A stretch of DNA of 33,103 nucleotides from Mycolicibacterium moriokaense. GTDB taxonomy: Bacteria > Actinomycetota > Actinomycetes > Mycobacteriales > Mycobacteriaceae. The stretch lies in contig NZ_QQBJ01000037.1 in assembly GCF_003347205.1 (NCBI RefSeq), positions 1 through 33,103 on the forward strand, given 5' to 3'. The notes under the pieces are model-generated. The model was not told where the DNA came from. It was given only the letters and a program-made list of their open reading frames with translations, and made no database searches. This document shows, one piece after another, positions 24,613-33,103 of the stretch (within the stretch, counting starts at the first letter, position 1; each line of letters opens with the position of its first letter). The translations under genes and the position numbers were made by a program.

Positions 24613-24763
24613 CCGCCACCCTGCGCGGCGTCATCGCGTGTCGGCACGCGATCGGCAGATGCTCGCCGCTGCGTACTTGCCCGTCATCGCGTTGGCCACC
24701 GTGCTGATCGTCGCGCGAATCGCTGGTACGCGCCGACACGAGTTGCAGGCAGTGCTCCGATGA
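24605..24763 (+). CDS. Small single-pass membrane protein
   Basis: 52 aa, overlapping the end of msrA by 8 bp and sharing ATGA with the transaldolase gene. A basic N-terminus ([17 protein letters not shown]) precedes one hydrophobic helix ([20 protein letters not shown]) and a short basic tail, consistent with an inner-membrane peptide with N-in topology. No family recognised. Exact overlaps on both sides argue that it is a real gene rather than chance. Confidence 0.55.
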   Translation: MNDRHPARRHRVSARDRQMLAAAYLPVIALATVLIVARIAGTRRHELQAVLR

Positions 24764-25901
24764 CACAGAACCCCATTCTGAGCGCGCTGTCAGCTGCGGG
24801 GGTGTCGGTCTGGTTGGATGACCTGTCCCGCGACCGCATAGCATCGGGCAACCTGCAGCAGCTGATTGACACGAGAAGCGTCGTGGGCGTCACCACCAAT
24901 CCGTCGATCTTTCAACACGCGATCTCCCGCGGCCAGGCCTACAAGCAGCAGCTCTCCCAATTGGCCGAATGCGGCGCTGACGCCGATTCGGCGATCCGCA
25001 CCGTCATCACCGATGACGTGCGGGCGGCCTGCGATGTCCTGCACCCGCAGTGGGAAGCCTCCCGCGGCATGGACGGGCGCGTGTCGATTGAGGTCGACCC
25101 GCGGCTGGCCCACGACACCGATGCGACAGTCAGCCAGGCCGCCGACCTGTGGAAGATCGTCGACCGGCCGAACCTGTTCATCAAGATTCCCGCCACGACG
25201 GCCGGAATGTCGGCCATCACCGCCACAGTAGCCGAAGGCATTTCAGTCAACGTGACACTCATCTTCTCCGTCGAGCGTCACCGCCAGGTGATGGATGCCT
25301 ATCTGGCCGGCCTGGAAGCAGCGCAACACGCTGGGCGCGACCTCGCCGGAATCCATTCGGTGGCTTCGCTGTTCGTCTCCCGGGTCGACACCGAAATCGA
25401 TCAGCGTTTGGACGCCATCGGCACCGACGCAGCCAGGGCGCTGCGTGGACAGGCGGCAATCGCCAATGCTCGCCTCGCCTATGCGGCCTACCAAGACGTG
25501 TTCGAAGACGGAACACGTTATGCCCCACTCAGCTACGCCGGCGCCCACGTGCAGCGGCCGCTGTGGGCATCCACAGGAGTGAAAAACCCCGCCTATCCCG
25601 ACACCAAGTACATCACCGAGTTGATCGCACCGCACACCGTGAGCACCATCCCGGAACACACTCTGGAGGCCCTCGCCGACCACGGCGTGATCGTCGCCGA
25701 CTCCATCATCGGCACGGCCACCCACGCTCAAACCGTGCTCGACGACATCAGCGCGGTTGGCGTCGACCTCGCCGATGTCTTCGCGGTGCTCGAAAACGAC
25801 GGTGTCGCCAAGTTCGCCACCTCCTGGCGCCAATTGCTCGACGCCTATTCCACATCAGCGGGCACCGCGGCCAACATCCGGGGCTCAGGAGGACCGGACC
25901 G

Positions 25902-25905
<4 letters not shown>
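24760..25905 (+). CDS. tal: Transaldolase
   Basis: 381 aa, starting at the ATGA overlap. It opens [12 protein letters not shown] and [13 protein letters not shown], the signature of bacterial transaldolases of the long actinobacterial type. The Schiff-base lysine is Lys142 in [20 protein letters not shown] and [15 protein letters not shown] follow as expected. It transfers a dihydroxyacetone unit in the non-oxidative pentose phosphate pathway. In a redox-repair operon the likely benefit is carbon flow for NADPH supply to the reductases, which is inference. It is presumably a second copy beside a housekeeping tal; that needs the whole genome. Its stop overlaps the ctaD start. Confidence 0.93.
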
Positions 25906-27657
<1,752 letters not shown>

Positions 27658-27743
27658 GCGGTCAGCTCGAATCGATCATGACCCGAGATCTTCCGCTGGT
27701 GCGGCGGAGAGTCGGCCATCGATTCGAATTGGTTGGAGATGTC

Positions 27744-28022
27744 ATGATGGAGAACCTCGATCCCCTCCGCCTGGCGCGTCTCGCGGCAGGTGCCGCAATT
27801 CTGGCTGGGTTGACGGCATCGATCACCAGTTGTGGCGGTAGCGGTTCCAACGCGCCGCCGACCATCCAATCGCCTACAACAACCACTATGCGACCCCCAA
27901 CCCCGGGCGCGTTGCCCGCGCCGGCGCCGACCGAGAAGAGCGGCCCCGTCTGCGGAGAGTTGTTCACGCCGACAGTGCTGGCCCCAGCGGCCATCCCCGG
28001 AACCAGAGAAAATGCCGGATAG
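27744..28022 (+). CDS. Small putative lipoprotein
   Basis: 92 aa. An ATG at 27654 overlaps the ctaD stop (ATGA), but ATG 27744 with GGAG (27735-27738) gives a proper export signal: RLARLAAGAAILAGLTAS then the lipobox ITSC (Cys at about residue 30). The mature part is short and Pro/Thr-rich (PPTIQSPTTTTMRPPTPGAL), a flexible linker, ending with VCGELFTPTVLAPAA. Function unknown; a lipid-anchored periplasmic peptide beside the oxidase and the sulfite-oxidase-fold gene. The longer start would place the signal internally and is less likely. Confidence 0.6.
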   Translation: MMENLDPLRLARLAAGAAILAGLTASITSCGGSGSNAPPTIQSPTTTTMRPPTPGALPAPAPTEKSGPVCGELFTPTVLAPAAIPGTRENAG

Positions 28023-28078
28023 GGCACCTAGAACGAGCCGAGATTGATGGTTGGCTCATCTCCACGACGGGAGCACCA

Positions 28079-28678
28079 ATGAGTATCGTCAACAAAGGCT
28101 TTCGCGGACGCCGCGCTGAATCGGCCCGCCCGCTGCCGCCCGGTCAGCATTTGACCGCGGACTTCCCAGTCCTGCAGGCAGGACCGACTCCGCGCATCGA
28201 CCTCGACGACTGGCGACTCACCATCCGCGACGAGCGGGGAGTCGAACACGTATGGACCTGGGCCCAGCTGAAGCTATTGCCCAGCGAGCGACTCACTGTC
28301 GACATTCACTGCGTCACGACCTGGTCCAAGCTGGATACGAAGTGGGAAGGCGTTTCTCTGGACACACTCTTCGAATCAGTGGATACCACCGCAGAATTCG
28401 CGCTGATTGGCTCTTACGGCGGCTACACGACCAACATCCCGGTGGCCGATCTTCTCGGCGGCAAGGCCTGGATCGTCTACGGTTACCAGGGCGAACCGCT
28501 GCCCGCAGTGCACGGTGGCCCAGCGCGGCTGCTGGTTCCGCATCTCTATTTTTGGAAGTCCGCGAAGTGGGTGCGTTCCGTTGAGTTGCGCGACAGCGAT
28601 ACGCGTGGATTCTGGGAGCGTTTGGGTTACCACAGCTACGGTGACCCGTGGCGAGAACAACGCTACGCCGGGGATTAA
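28079..28678 (+). CDS. Sulfite-oxidase-fold molybdopterin oxidoreductase (MsrP/YedY-like)
   Basis: 199 aa; ATG 28079 with GGGAG upstream. The SUOX molybdopterin fold is shown by WRLTIRDERGVEH, then VDIHCVTTWSKLD with Cys78 as the expected molybdenum ligand, WEGVSLDTLFE, GGYTTNIPVADLLGG, VYGYQGEPLPAVHGGPARLL and FWKSAKWVRSVEL. It is shorter than sulfite oxidases and has no heme domain or Tat signal, so it is probably cytoplasmic. The next gene encodes a FAD/NAD(P)H reductase that could supply electrons. Relatives include MsrP, which repairs methionine sulfoxide; given msrA/msrB in the same unit that role is attractive but unproven. Confidence 0.85.
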   Translation: MSIVNKGFRGRRAESARPLPPGQHLTADFPVLQAGPTPRIDLDDWRLTIRDERGVEHVWTWAQLKLLPSERLTVDIHCVTTWSKLDTKWEGVSLDTLFESVDTTAEFALIGSYGGYTTNIPVADLLGGKAWIVYGYQGEPLPAVHGGPARLLVPHLYFWKSAKWVRSVELRDSDTRGFWERLGYHSYGDPWREQRYAGD

Positions 28679-28681
28679 CTC

Positions 28682-29422
28682 GTGCACGATGGTTTGACAC
28701 CGAAGTTGCAGTGGCGGGCTGCGCGTGTGGTGGACTCTGAACCCGAGACCGAGTCTGCGCAAACGATCGGGCTTGCCGTGCCGGGTTGGGGCGGCCACTT
28801 GGCCGGTCAACACATTGATCTCAAGCTGACCGCCGAGGACGGATACAGCGCACAACGCAGCTATTCGTTGAGTAGACCGGCCGACGGTGAGCGCATCGAG
28901 CTCACCGTGCAGCAGATCGCCGACGGAGAGGTCTCGCCCTATCTCACCGGGGTGCGCCCCGGCGAGGAAATCGAGATTCGCGGTCCCATCGGCGGCTGGT
29001 TCGTTTGGCGGCCAGCCGAGCAGGCCCGCATTCTGTTGGTCGCAGGTGGATCGGGCATTGTGCCGTTGATGGCGATGCTGCGACAGCGGATAGTGATGGG
29101 TAGCACGAAATTTCGGCTTGTCTACTCGGTGCGCAGTCCCGCCGACGTCTACTACTCCAGCGAGTTGGCTCAGCTTCAGAGCGACTGTGACTGGCTACGG
29201 GTCAATGTGCTCTACACTCGGGCGGCCACGACGCAGACCGCCCGGCCGCCCGGCCGGGTCGGCTCCGGTGATCTCGCGGCCCCCGGGTGGACTGCCCGCG
29301 ACGGGCTGCGTGTCTACGTCTGCGGTCCAACGGGATTCGTGGAATCGGTGACGACAAAGCTTATCAGCCAAGGACATCGGCCATCGGCTGTCCGGACCGA
29401 ACGGTTCGGGCCGAGCGGCTAG
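28682..29422 (+). CDS. FAD/NAD(P)-binding ferredoxin-reductase-like protein
   Basis: 246 aa from GTG 28682, 3 bp after the previous stop. The FAD-binding barrel has GGHLAGQHIDLKLTAEDGY and QRSYSLSRPAD (the RxYS flavin motif). The NAD(P) domain starts ILLVAGGSGIVPLMAMLRQR and ends VYVCGPTGFVESVTTKL, the standard FNR layout. There is no [2Fe-2S] domain or CxxxxCxxC cluster, so it should pass electrons directly or through a partner. The tight spacing to the molybdopterin gene suggests that the two form an NAD(P)H-driven redox pair. Confidence 0.88.
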   Translation: MHDGLTPKLQWRAARVVDSEPETESAQTIGLAVPGWGGHLAGQHIDLKLTAEDGYSAQRSYSLSRPADGERIELTVQQIADGEVSPYLTGVRPGEEIEIRGPIGGWFVWRPAEQARILLVAGGSGIVPLMAMLRQRIVMGSTKFRLVYSVRSPADVYYSSELAQLQSDCDWLRVNVLYTRAATTQTARPPGRVGSGDLAAPGWTARDGLRVYVCGPTGFVESVTTKLISQGHRPSAVRTERFGPSG

Positions 29423-29436
29423 TCGAGGAAGAAGGA

Positions 29437-29712
29437 ATGATGACAGAGCCGACACACGTCGACGGTAACGCCGCCGGGGGCGCCTTCGCGGAAGTCCTCG
29501 GATTCGATGTCACCACGGCGACGCTGACCTGCGGCGGATGTGGTCGCGTCGCCGCCTTCGCCGAAAGTAGCGTCTATCCCCGCGCGCCGGGCATCGTGGT
29601 GCGCTGCCCGGCCTGCGACGATGTCCTGGCCCGGCTGGTGCAAACCCCGACCGACGTGTGGCTCGACCTGCGCGGCGCCCAGTCCTGGCGAATCCCTCTC
29701 CCAGCCCGCTGA
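29437..29712 (+). CDS. DUF6510-family zinc-ribbon protein
   Basis: 91 aa; ATG 29437 (or 29440) behind GAGGAAGAAGG. After a short acidic start, GGAFAEVLGFDVTTATLTCG is followed by GGCG and later RCPACDDVLARL, giving the CxxC...CxxC knuckles of a zinc ribbon, then TDVWLDLRGAQSWRIP. This is the DUF6510 pattern as I remember it, a family commonly found beside a sulfite-oxidase-like gene and a ferredoxin-reductase-like gene, as here. It may be an accessory or assembly factor of that pair. Its stop overlaps the next start (TGATG). Confidence 0.75.
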   Translation: MMTEPTHVDGNAAGGAFAEVLGFDVTTATLTCGGCGRVAAFAESSVYPRAPGIVVRCPACDDVLARLVQTPTDVWLDLRGAQSWRIPLPAR

Positions 29713-30374
29713 TGGAGTCCCTCGAGGCGCTCGCCAGTCGGGTGCGTACCGCCGACCTCGTGGATGCAATGGGGCGACTGCACCAACATCGCTGTCATCT
29801 CCTCGACCTCGCGAGCCCGACACCTGGTCGCCGACTCTTCGGCCCCGCCGTGACCATCTCCTACTTTCCGGCGTGCGGAGCCGCCCTCCCGCCCGAGCGC
29901 TACAACTTCAAGAGGTTGTTCTACCAGGCCATCGAAGGGGGCGCTGACGCGCACGTGCTGGTCTTGGCTAGCAACGGCTACACCGATGCGTCGCTGGGCG
30001 GAGGGACAAAGCTGTCGCGTGTCCAAAATCATCGGCTCGTAGGGATTCTCGCCGATGGCCGGTTGCGCGATTTCGCCGAGCTCGAGCACTACGACCTAGC
30101 CGTCTATTGCCGTGGTGAAACAACGCGGTGGGGCGGTGACACCGTCACCCCCTACGAGGCGAACCGTCCGGTGGTGATCGGCGGAGTGACGATATGGCCC
30201 GGCGACTACGTCTTCGCCGACGCCTCCGGCGCCGCGGTGATACCGGCACGCGACGTGCGCGCTGTGTTGCACACGGCCAACCAGATCGTCGCAGCGGACG
30301 CGCAGTCCATCGTCACAATCAGAGGTGAGAGCCCAAACACACTGGGAAGCAGTGAGAACTGGCTAGTGCATTGA
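29712..30374 (+). CDS. RraA-like family protein
   Basis: 220 aa from ATG 29712 (TGATG overlap). It opens with RVRTADLVDAMGR, continues GRRLFGPAVTISYFPA and DAHVLVLASNGYTDASLGGG, and holds the family signature VGILADGRLRDFAEL (G-x-x-x-D-G-x-x-R-D, the divalent-metal and substrate site in RraA-like aldolases), ending GDYVFADASGAAVIPA. RraA-fold proteins include RNase E inhibitors and 4-hydroxy-4-methyl-2-oxoglutarate/oxaloacetate lyases. With Asp and Arg retained, an enzymatic member is possible. It is the last gene of the unit begun at operator copy 7. Confidence 0.8.
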   Translation: MESLEALASRVRTADLVDAMGRLHQHRCHLLDLASPTPGRRLFGPAVTISYFPACGAALPPERYNFKRLFYQAIEGGADAHVLVLASNGYTDASLGGGTKLSRVQNHRLVGILADGRLRDFAELEHYDLAVYCRGETTRWGGDTVTPYEANRPVVIGGVTIWPGDYVFADASGAAVIPARDVRAVLHTANQIVAADAQSIVTIRGESPNTLGSSENWLVH

Positions 30375-30461
30375 AGAGCCGAAGCTCTGTGGCGGCAAGG
30401 CCGATGGCGATCGGGGGTGATGATGTGTCGGGTGACGAGTCCGGCGATGGCTCGATGCCTA

Positions 30462-30519
30462 TAACCCGGGTGAAATTCGTGGCCGGGTGGGGACAATTCA
30501 CCCCCTGCGCACAGATAGT
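30462..30519 (+). promoter_or_regulatory. Composite promoter/operator, copy 8
   Basis: TAACCCGGGTGA 30462-30473 (one mismatch in the dyad), 11-nt gap, GGGTGGGGAC 30485-30494, AATTCACCCC, 9 nt, GATAGT at 30514-30519. The -35-like hexamer is GGGACA. It now drives the broken quinone oxidoreductase copy and, beyond it, the 4-TM and UsfY-like genes. Confidence 0.75.
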
Positions 30520-30602
30520 GGTCGCTGATCCAAGCCGCACGGGGGAGCACCAGGACCGCATCAACCCTCTGTGCCGCGAAGTCCGTGGAGAACGGAACCA
30601 CA

Positions 30603-30629
30603 ATGACCCAGATTAGGAACGGCGTCTAA
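30603..30629 (+). CDS. Possible 8-aa leader frame
   Basis: ATG 30603, preceded by GGAG, reads MTQIRNGV and stops at TAA 30627-30629, sharing TAATG with the ATG at 30629. It could couple translation to the next gene or be chance; too short to judge. Confidence 0.2.
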   Translation: MTQIRNGV

Positions 30630-30914
30630 TGCAGACGGTCTCTGTTTCAGATCGTGAGGCCGGTGTCGCTGGTCTATCGCTGACAGGCTTGCCCCACCCC
30701 GAGCCGGCCACGAACGATGTCATCATCAAGCTATACGCCGCGGGTTTGATACCCACCGAGCCTGACTGGCCCGACACTTGGACCGATCTCGCGTGCTCGC
30801 GTCCACCTTCGTCGCCCTTGGTGGGCGGTGCTGCCCCTCGCTGAAGGCCCCGCCGCATTCGCTCCCGACAAACGCACGCCTGGCAAGACAATCCTGCGCA
30901 TCGCGCAAGACTGA
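30629..30914 (+). pseudogene. Quinone oxidoreductase paralogue with large internal deletion
   Basis: The first ~50 codons (SVSDREAGVAGLSLTGLPHP, EPATNDVIIKLYAAGL, PDWPDTWTD) match the start of the intact enzyme at 2638. After about 30787 the sequence jumps to the very end: PLAEGPAAFAPDKRTPGKTI, LRIAQD, stop at 30912-30914. About 225 codons, including the whole cofactor-binding domain, are missing, and the junction changes frame, so the start frame ends at 30842-30844. Sequence after the stop (GAAAAGGA, ATGAACGGAC) is also shared with the intact locus, showing that a two-gene block was duplicated. Confidence 0.85.
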
Positions 30915-30927
30915 AAAGGAACCTCTC

Positions 30928-31437
30928 ATGAACGGACGACGTATCGAAGGCGGCATTCTGGCCGCAGGCGCGTCGGAACTTGCTGATTCCAACGGAGGGC
31001 CGGGCGGCGGAGTGTATGAAAGCGCACGGAAGCGAAATCCCATCTATATCAAACCCACTAGGCAGATCTTCCTCCGGGCAGTTGCGCTTCTGGCATCGTG
31101 GGCGATCGGACTGCTGGTTGCGGCGTGGACCGTTCCCGGAGTTTCGTTGTCGGCATCGGGGTTCATCGTCGCCGTAATGGTGTTCGCGGTAACGCAGGCG
31201 ATCCTGTCCCTATCGATTCTGAAATTGCCCCATTGGTATGTACCGCTGCTCCTTGGGGGCACCGGCCTGGCATTGACGATCGTCGCCTTAATGCTCGCGT
31301 CAGTATTGACGCACCGGCTCACGATTGACGGCGTGGCATCCTGGCTGGCTACGACGGTTGTCGTGTGGCTCGTAACCACGATTGGGGCAATTACGCTGCC
31401 CGAGCTGGTCATCCGCGACGTGACCGGCCCGACGTGA
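30928..31437 (+). CDS. 4-TM membrane protein of the phage-holin-like (superfamily IV) type
   Basis: 169 aa; ATG 30928 with AAAAGGA upstream. A ~50-residue polar, Gly-rich N-terminus precedes four hydrophobic helices: FLRAVALLASWAIGLLVAAW, SGFIVAVMVFAVTQAILSLS, WYVPLLLGGTGLALTIVALM and SWLATTVVVWLVTTIGAITL. The TVPGVSLS motif after helix 1 and the repeat-like halves match the family usually annotated as phage holin superfamily IV in actinobacteria, normally a cellular rather than phage protein. No phage genes are nearby. Role unknown. The stub of a paralogue is at 3571. Confidence 0.7.
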   Translation: MNGRRIEGGILAAGASELADSNGGPGGGVYESARKRNPIYIKPTRQIFLRAVALLASWAIGLLVAAWTVPGVSLSASGFIVAVMVFAVTQAILSLSILKLPHWYVPLLLGGTGLALTIVALMLASVLTHRLTIDGVASWLATTVVVWLVTTIGAITLPELVIRDVTGPT

Positions 31438-31508
31438 CCGTATGTACTCTCAGGCGCAAACGCAGTGAGTTCAATTTGCAATCTCGTCCGACGACGGAAG
31501 GAGCGGTG

Positions 31509-31820
31509 ATGGGAGACACGCATGACGATCCGACGGATCACTCCCGCACCATGCAACCGCACGCTGGCCTCGTGATGAAGGACAACTTCTACTGGCCAGC
31601 GTTGATGCTGCTCGTCGTTGCGATGTTCGGGCTGATCAGCACGGCTGCAGCTGCCGCCTATGGACGTTACGAATGGCTGTCCACCACGGTGCTCGTCGCC
31701 GTTCTCGGCGCGATCGCCGGAGCGCTGTGGCTCGTCATGGAGAATCGCCGCGTGACCCGCATCGAGGCCCAGTGGGGCGCCGCGCACCCCGGTGGGCGGA
31801 GGCACCGGCGCACTCGCTAG
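31509..31820 (+). CDS. UsfY-like membrane protein
   Basis: 103 aa; ATG 31509 behind AAGGAG. The N-terminus MGDTHDDPTDHSRTMQPHAG resembles that of mycobacterial UsfY, the small protein encoded upstream of rsbW-sigF, as I remember it. Two hydrophobic helices follow (WPALMLLVVAMFGLISTAAA and TTVLVAVLGAIAGALWLVME), then a basic tail (NRRVTRIEAQW). Function is unknown even for the family, but association with the general-stress sigma locus fits this island. No anti-sigma gene is adjacent here. Confidence 0.6.
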   Translation: MGDTHDDPTDHSRTMQPHAGLVMKDNFYWPALMLLVVAMFGLISTAAAAAYGRYEWLSTTVLVAVLGAIAGALWLVMENRRVTRIEAQWGAAHPGGRRHRRTR

Positions 31821-32203
31821 TCGCACCAGGCGGGCACCCCGTCGCGTGACGTTCAGGGACGTCCGACCACAGTGATCACCAAAGGTGTGCGTCGCGTGCG
31901 CAATTCAATCAAGTATGACCTCCCAATGACTTCAGGAACGCCGCGCGGGTACCCGAGAATAAGACTGTTGCCCGTGTAGGGATTCACGGAAGTGCTTGTC
32001 CTACAGGGCGTTGTCCTACCTGCAGATGGCTTGGGTGCTTGCGAAGGAAGACAGTCGCTAGTGGAAAGCCGGTCTGTTGGCTTGCCGCTTTGTCGGTACC
32101 GTGTGGAACGATTCGCTGATGCACCGCGCTTGTGGCGTCGCTGGGCTGCTGAGTGGGAAGGTGAAAGTCCTTAGGCCCGAACCCGAAAGCCGTCGAAGCA
32201 GAA
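31821..32203. other. Intergenic stretch before the sigma factor
   Basis: About 380 bp. A 60-codon frame at 31992-32174 has no ribosome-binding site or recognisable motif. Nothing else identified before operator copy 9. Confidence 0.3.
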
Positions 32204-32260
32204 TGACCCGGGTGAATCGGCGAGCGGGCGATGACAACTCACCCCGACACTAGCCAAGAT
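32204..32260 (+). promoter_or_regulatory. Composite promoter/operator, copy 9 (leaderless sigma gene)
   Basis: TGACCCGGGTGA 32204-32215 (one mismatch in the dyad), 10-nt gap, GGGCGATGAC 32226-32235, AACTCACCCC, 9 nt, CAAGAT at 32255-32260. The -35-like hexamer is ATGACA (32231-32236), 18-nt spacer. Transcription predicted from the -10 would begin at about 32267-32268, i.e. at the A of the ATG at 32268, a leaderless mRNA. This coincidence supports the -10 assignment for all nine copies. Confidence 0.8.
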
Positions 32261-32267
32261 CTAGCGC

Positions 32268-32867
32268 ATGGAAACAGTTGACCATCCAGCATGCAACAGC
32301 GGCTCACCACCGGCTTCGCGCGACTCAGAGCTGGCCGCGCGGTTCTGCAACGATGCCCTCCCTTATCTGAACCAACTCCACGACCGCGCGCGGCGAATGA
32401 CCCGCAACGCCGCGGACGCCGAAGATCTGGTACAGGAAACGATGCTAAAGGCTTACGTCGGCTTCAACACGTTCTCCGAAGGGACCAATATTCGGGCATG
32501 GCTGTTTCGCATCATGACTAACACCTACATCAACCGTCTGCGTCGCGCGCAACACCGCCCACGCGAGTACCTCAGCGCCCACATCACCGACCTGCAACTA
32601 GCCGCTCAGGATCGACACTCCTCACAAGGGCCACGATCGGCCGAACTCGACGCACTGGACGCGTTGCCAGACATCGAACTCGCCGACGCGTTGGCGGCAC
32701 TGCCAGTGCAATTCCGGCTGGCTGTTTACTATCGCGATGTCGTAGGACTTCGCTGCCGCGAGATCGCCGAGATCATGGCGTGCCGCGAAGGCACGGTCCT
32801 GTCGCGTCTGCACCGTGGGCGGCAACGATTGCGAAACCTCTTGCAATACACATACGAACGGGTTTAG
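32268..32867 (+). CDS. ECF sigma factor, SigH/SigR-like
   Basis: 199 aa from ATG 32268, probably leaderless. Region 2 (about 25-95) reads [37 protein letters not shown] and [20 protein letters not shown]. Region 4 (about 138-190) reads [40 protein letters not shown] and [15 protein letters not shown]. Arrangement and the linker ([20 protein letters not shown]) follow M. tuberculosis SigH as I recall it, a sigma factor for thiol-oxidative and heat stress that controls thioredoxin genes. No RshA-type anti-sigma gene follows; the next sequence is a truncated phosphotransferase. Control by operator copy 9 places it inside the regulon. Classical SigH promoters (GGAAY...GTT) are not what the operator copies contain. 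Confidence 0.9.
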   Translation: METVDHPACNSGSPPASRDSELAARFCNDALPYLNQLHDRARRMTRNAADAEDLVQETMLKAYVGFNTFSEGTNIRAWLFRIMTNTYINRLRRAQHRPREYLSAHITDLQLAAQDRHSSQGPRSAELDALDALPDIELADALAALPVQFRLAVYYRDVVGLRCREIAEIMACREGTVLSRLHRGRQRLRNLLQYTYERV

Positions 32868-32880
32868 GCACCAGTAGTAG

Positions 32881-33103
32881 CGCGGCGACGATGCTGTGCC
32901 GGTGTCGATGCTAGTTCGTCCTTCTGGCGTCGTGTCCGTAAGTGCTGACGGGCTTCCCGAGCCGCGGAATGTCGTCCTCTTCGAGTGGCTCGATGGTGCT
33001 CCACCCGACGCGGGGGACATCGAGTCGTTTCGCCGCCTGGGTGCGATCTGCGCCCGTCTGCACAACCATGCACGCTCGTGGCGGCGCCCCGCGGGCTTTA
33101 CGC
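32881..33103 (+). pseudogene. Phosphotransferase family gene, N-terminally truncated and running off the window
   Basis: A frame with no stop from 32881 to the window end reads GLPEPRNVVLFEWLDGAPP, FRRLGAICARLHNHARSWRR and PAGFT, typical of the inter-lobe region of APH/homoserine-kinase-like phosphotransferases. Upstream in the same frame is TAG (32878-32880), and the sigma gene ends at 32867, so the N-lobe with its nucleotide-binding residues has no room. ATG 32908 could start a truncated product, without a ribosome-binding site. It appears to be the same family as the C-terminal piece at 2-304; the two pieces do not overlap, so identity cannot be compared here. The remainder lies outside the window. 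Confidence 0.6.

Noticed and set aside
30928-31437. Phage holin as a sign of prophage
   Set aside because: The family name is misleading; such 4-TM proteins are usual chromosomal genes in actinobacteria and no phage gene is present.

Overview
The window is high-GC actinobacterial DNA, most likely from a Mycobacterium. The evidence is a CtaD-type cytochrome oxidase subunit I close to the mycobacterial sequence as I remember it, DUF5709, UsfY-like and DUF6510-type small proteins, a SigH-like ECF sigma factor, a probable leaderless start, and many ATGA/TGATG overlaps. It reads as an accessory redox-stress island. Both ends carry pieces of a phosphotransferase-family gene: a C-terminal piece at the left edge and an N-truncated piece at the right edge. 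I saw no integrase, transposase, tRNA, rRNA or CRISPR array.

The most striking element is a composite promoter/operator of 57-58 bp present nine times (985, 2460, 4840, 11497 on the minus strand, 18779, 21523, 22575, 30462, 32204), each time upstream of and pointing towards a gene. It consists of the 12-bp dyad TCACCCGGGTGA, a 10-11 nt gap, a direct GGGTGA half-site running into an invariant GAC (probable -35), an inverted TCACCC half-site, 9 nt, and a hexamer in which A2 and T6 are invariant (probable -10). Four GGGTGA half-sites therefore surround the -35 region. The copies would co-regulate two operons of Cys-rich small proteins, a quinone oxidoreductase, an RclC/DUF417 membrane protein, a type II NADH dehydrogenase, a DUF5709 protein, a long redox-repair operon and an ECF sigma factor. 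The regulator is not known; two large LuxR-family ATPases in the window are candidates.

Layout. 1-304: phosphotransferase C-terminus. 985-2045: Cys-rich protein plus a membrane Cys-rich protein. 2460-5508: quinone oxidoreductase, secreted cupin, broken doxX, DUF417/RclC-like gene. 5720-9636: dihydrolipoamide-dehydrogenase-like flavoprotein, GNAT acetyltransferase, second disulfide-reductase-like flavoprotein (minus). 9794-11497: NDH-2 (minus). 11540-12686: decayed LuxR remnant and an intact doxX. 12941-18707: two large LuxR ATPases with a tiny membrane peptide between them. 18779-19963: second Cys-rich operon. 20046-21415: thioredoxin-reductase-like protein lacking both active-site cysteines, and a thioredoxin gene with an in-frame amber codon. 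21523-22132: DUF5709. 22575-30374: one tightly packed unit of SDR, msrB, msrA, small membrane protein, transaldolase, frameshifted ctaD, lipoprotein, sulfite-oxidase-fold protein, FAD/NAD reductase, DUF6510 and RraA-like protein. 30462-31820: deleted copy of the quinone oxidoreductase, 4-TM protein, UsfY-like protein. 32204-32867: leaderless SigH-like sigma factor. 32881-end: truncated phosphotransferase.

Functionally the genes converge on thiol, methionine and quinone redox: methionine sulfoxide reductases, a molybdopterin oxidoreductase with a flavin reductase, an RclC-like protein, cupin and DoxX proteins, flavoprotein disulfide reductases and NDH-2. I infer a coordinated response to oxidative or reactive-chlorine-type stress; this is not proven by sequence. 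Several members are broken (trx amber, ctaD +1 frameshift, doxX frameshift, quinone oxidoreductase deletion, LuxR remnant), so the island looks partly decayed and shows traces of internal duplication.
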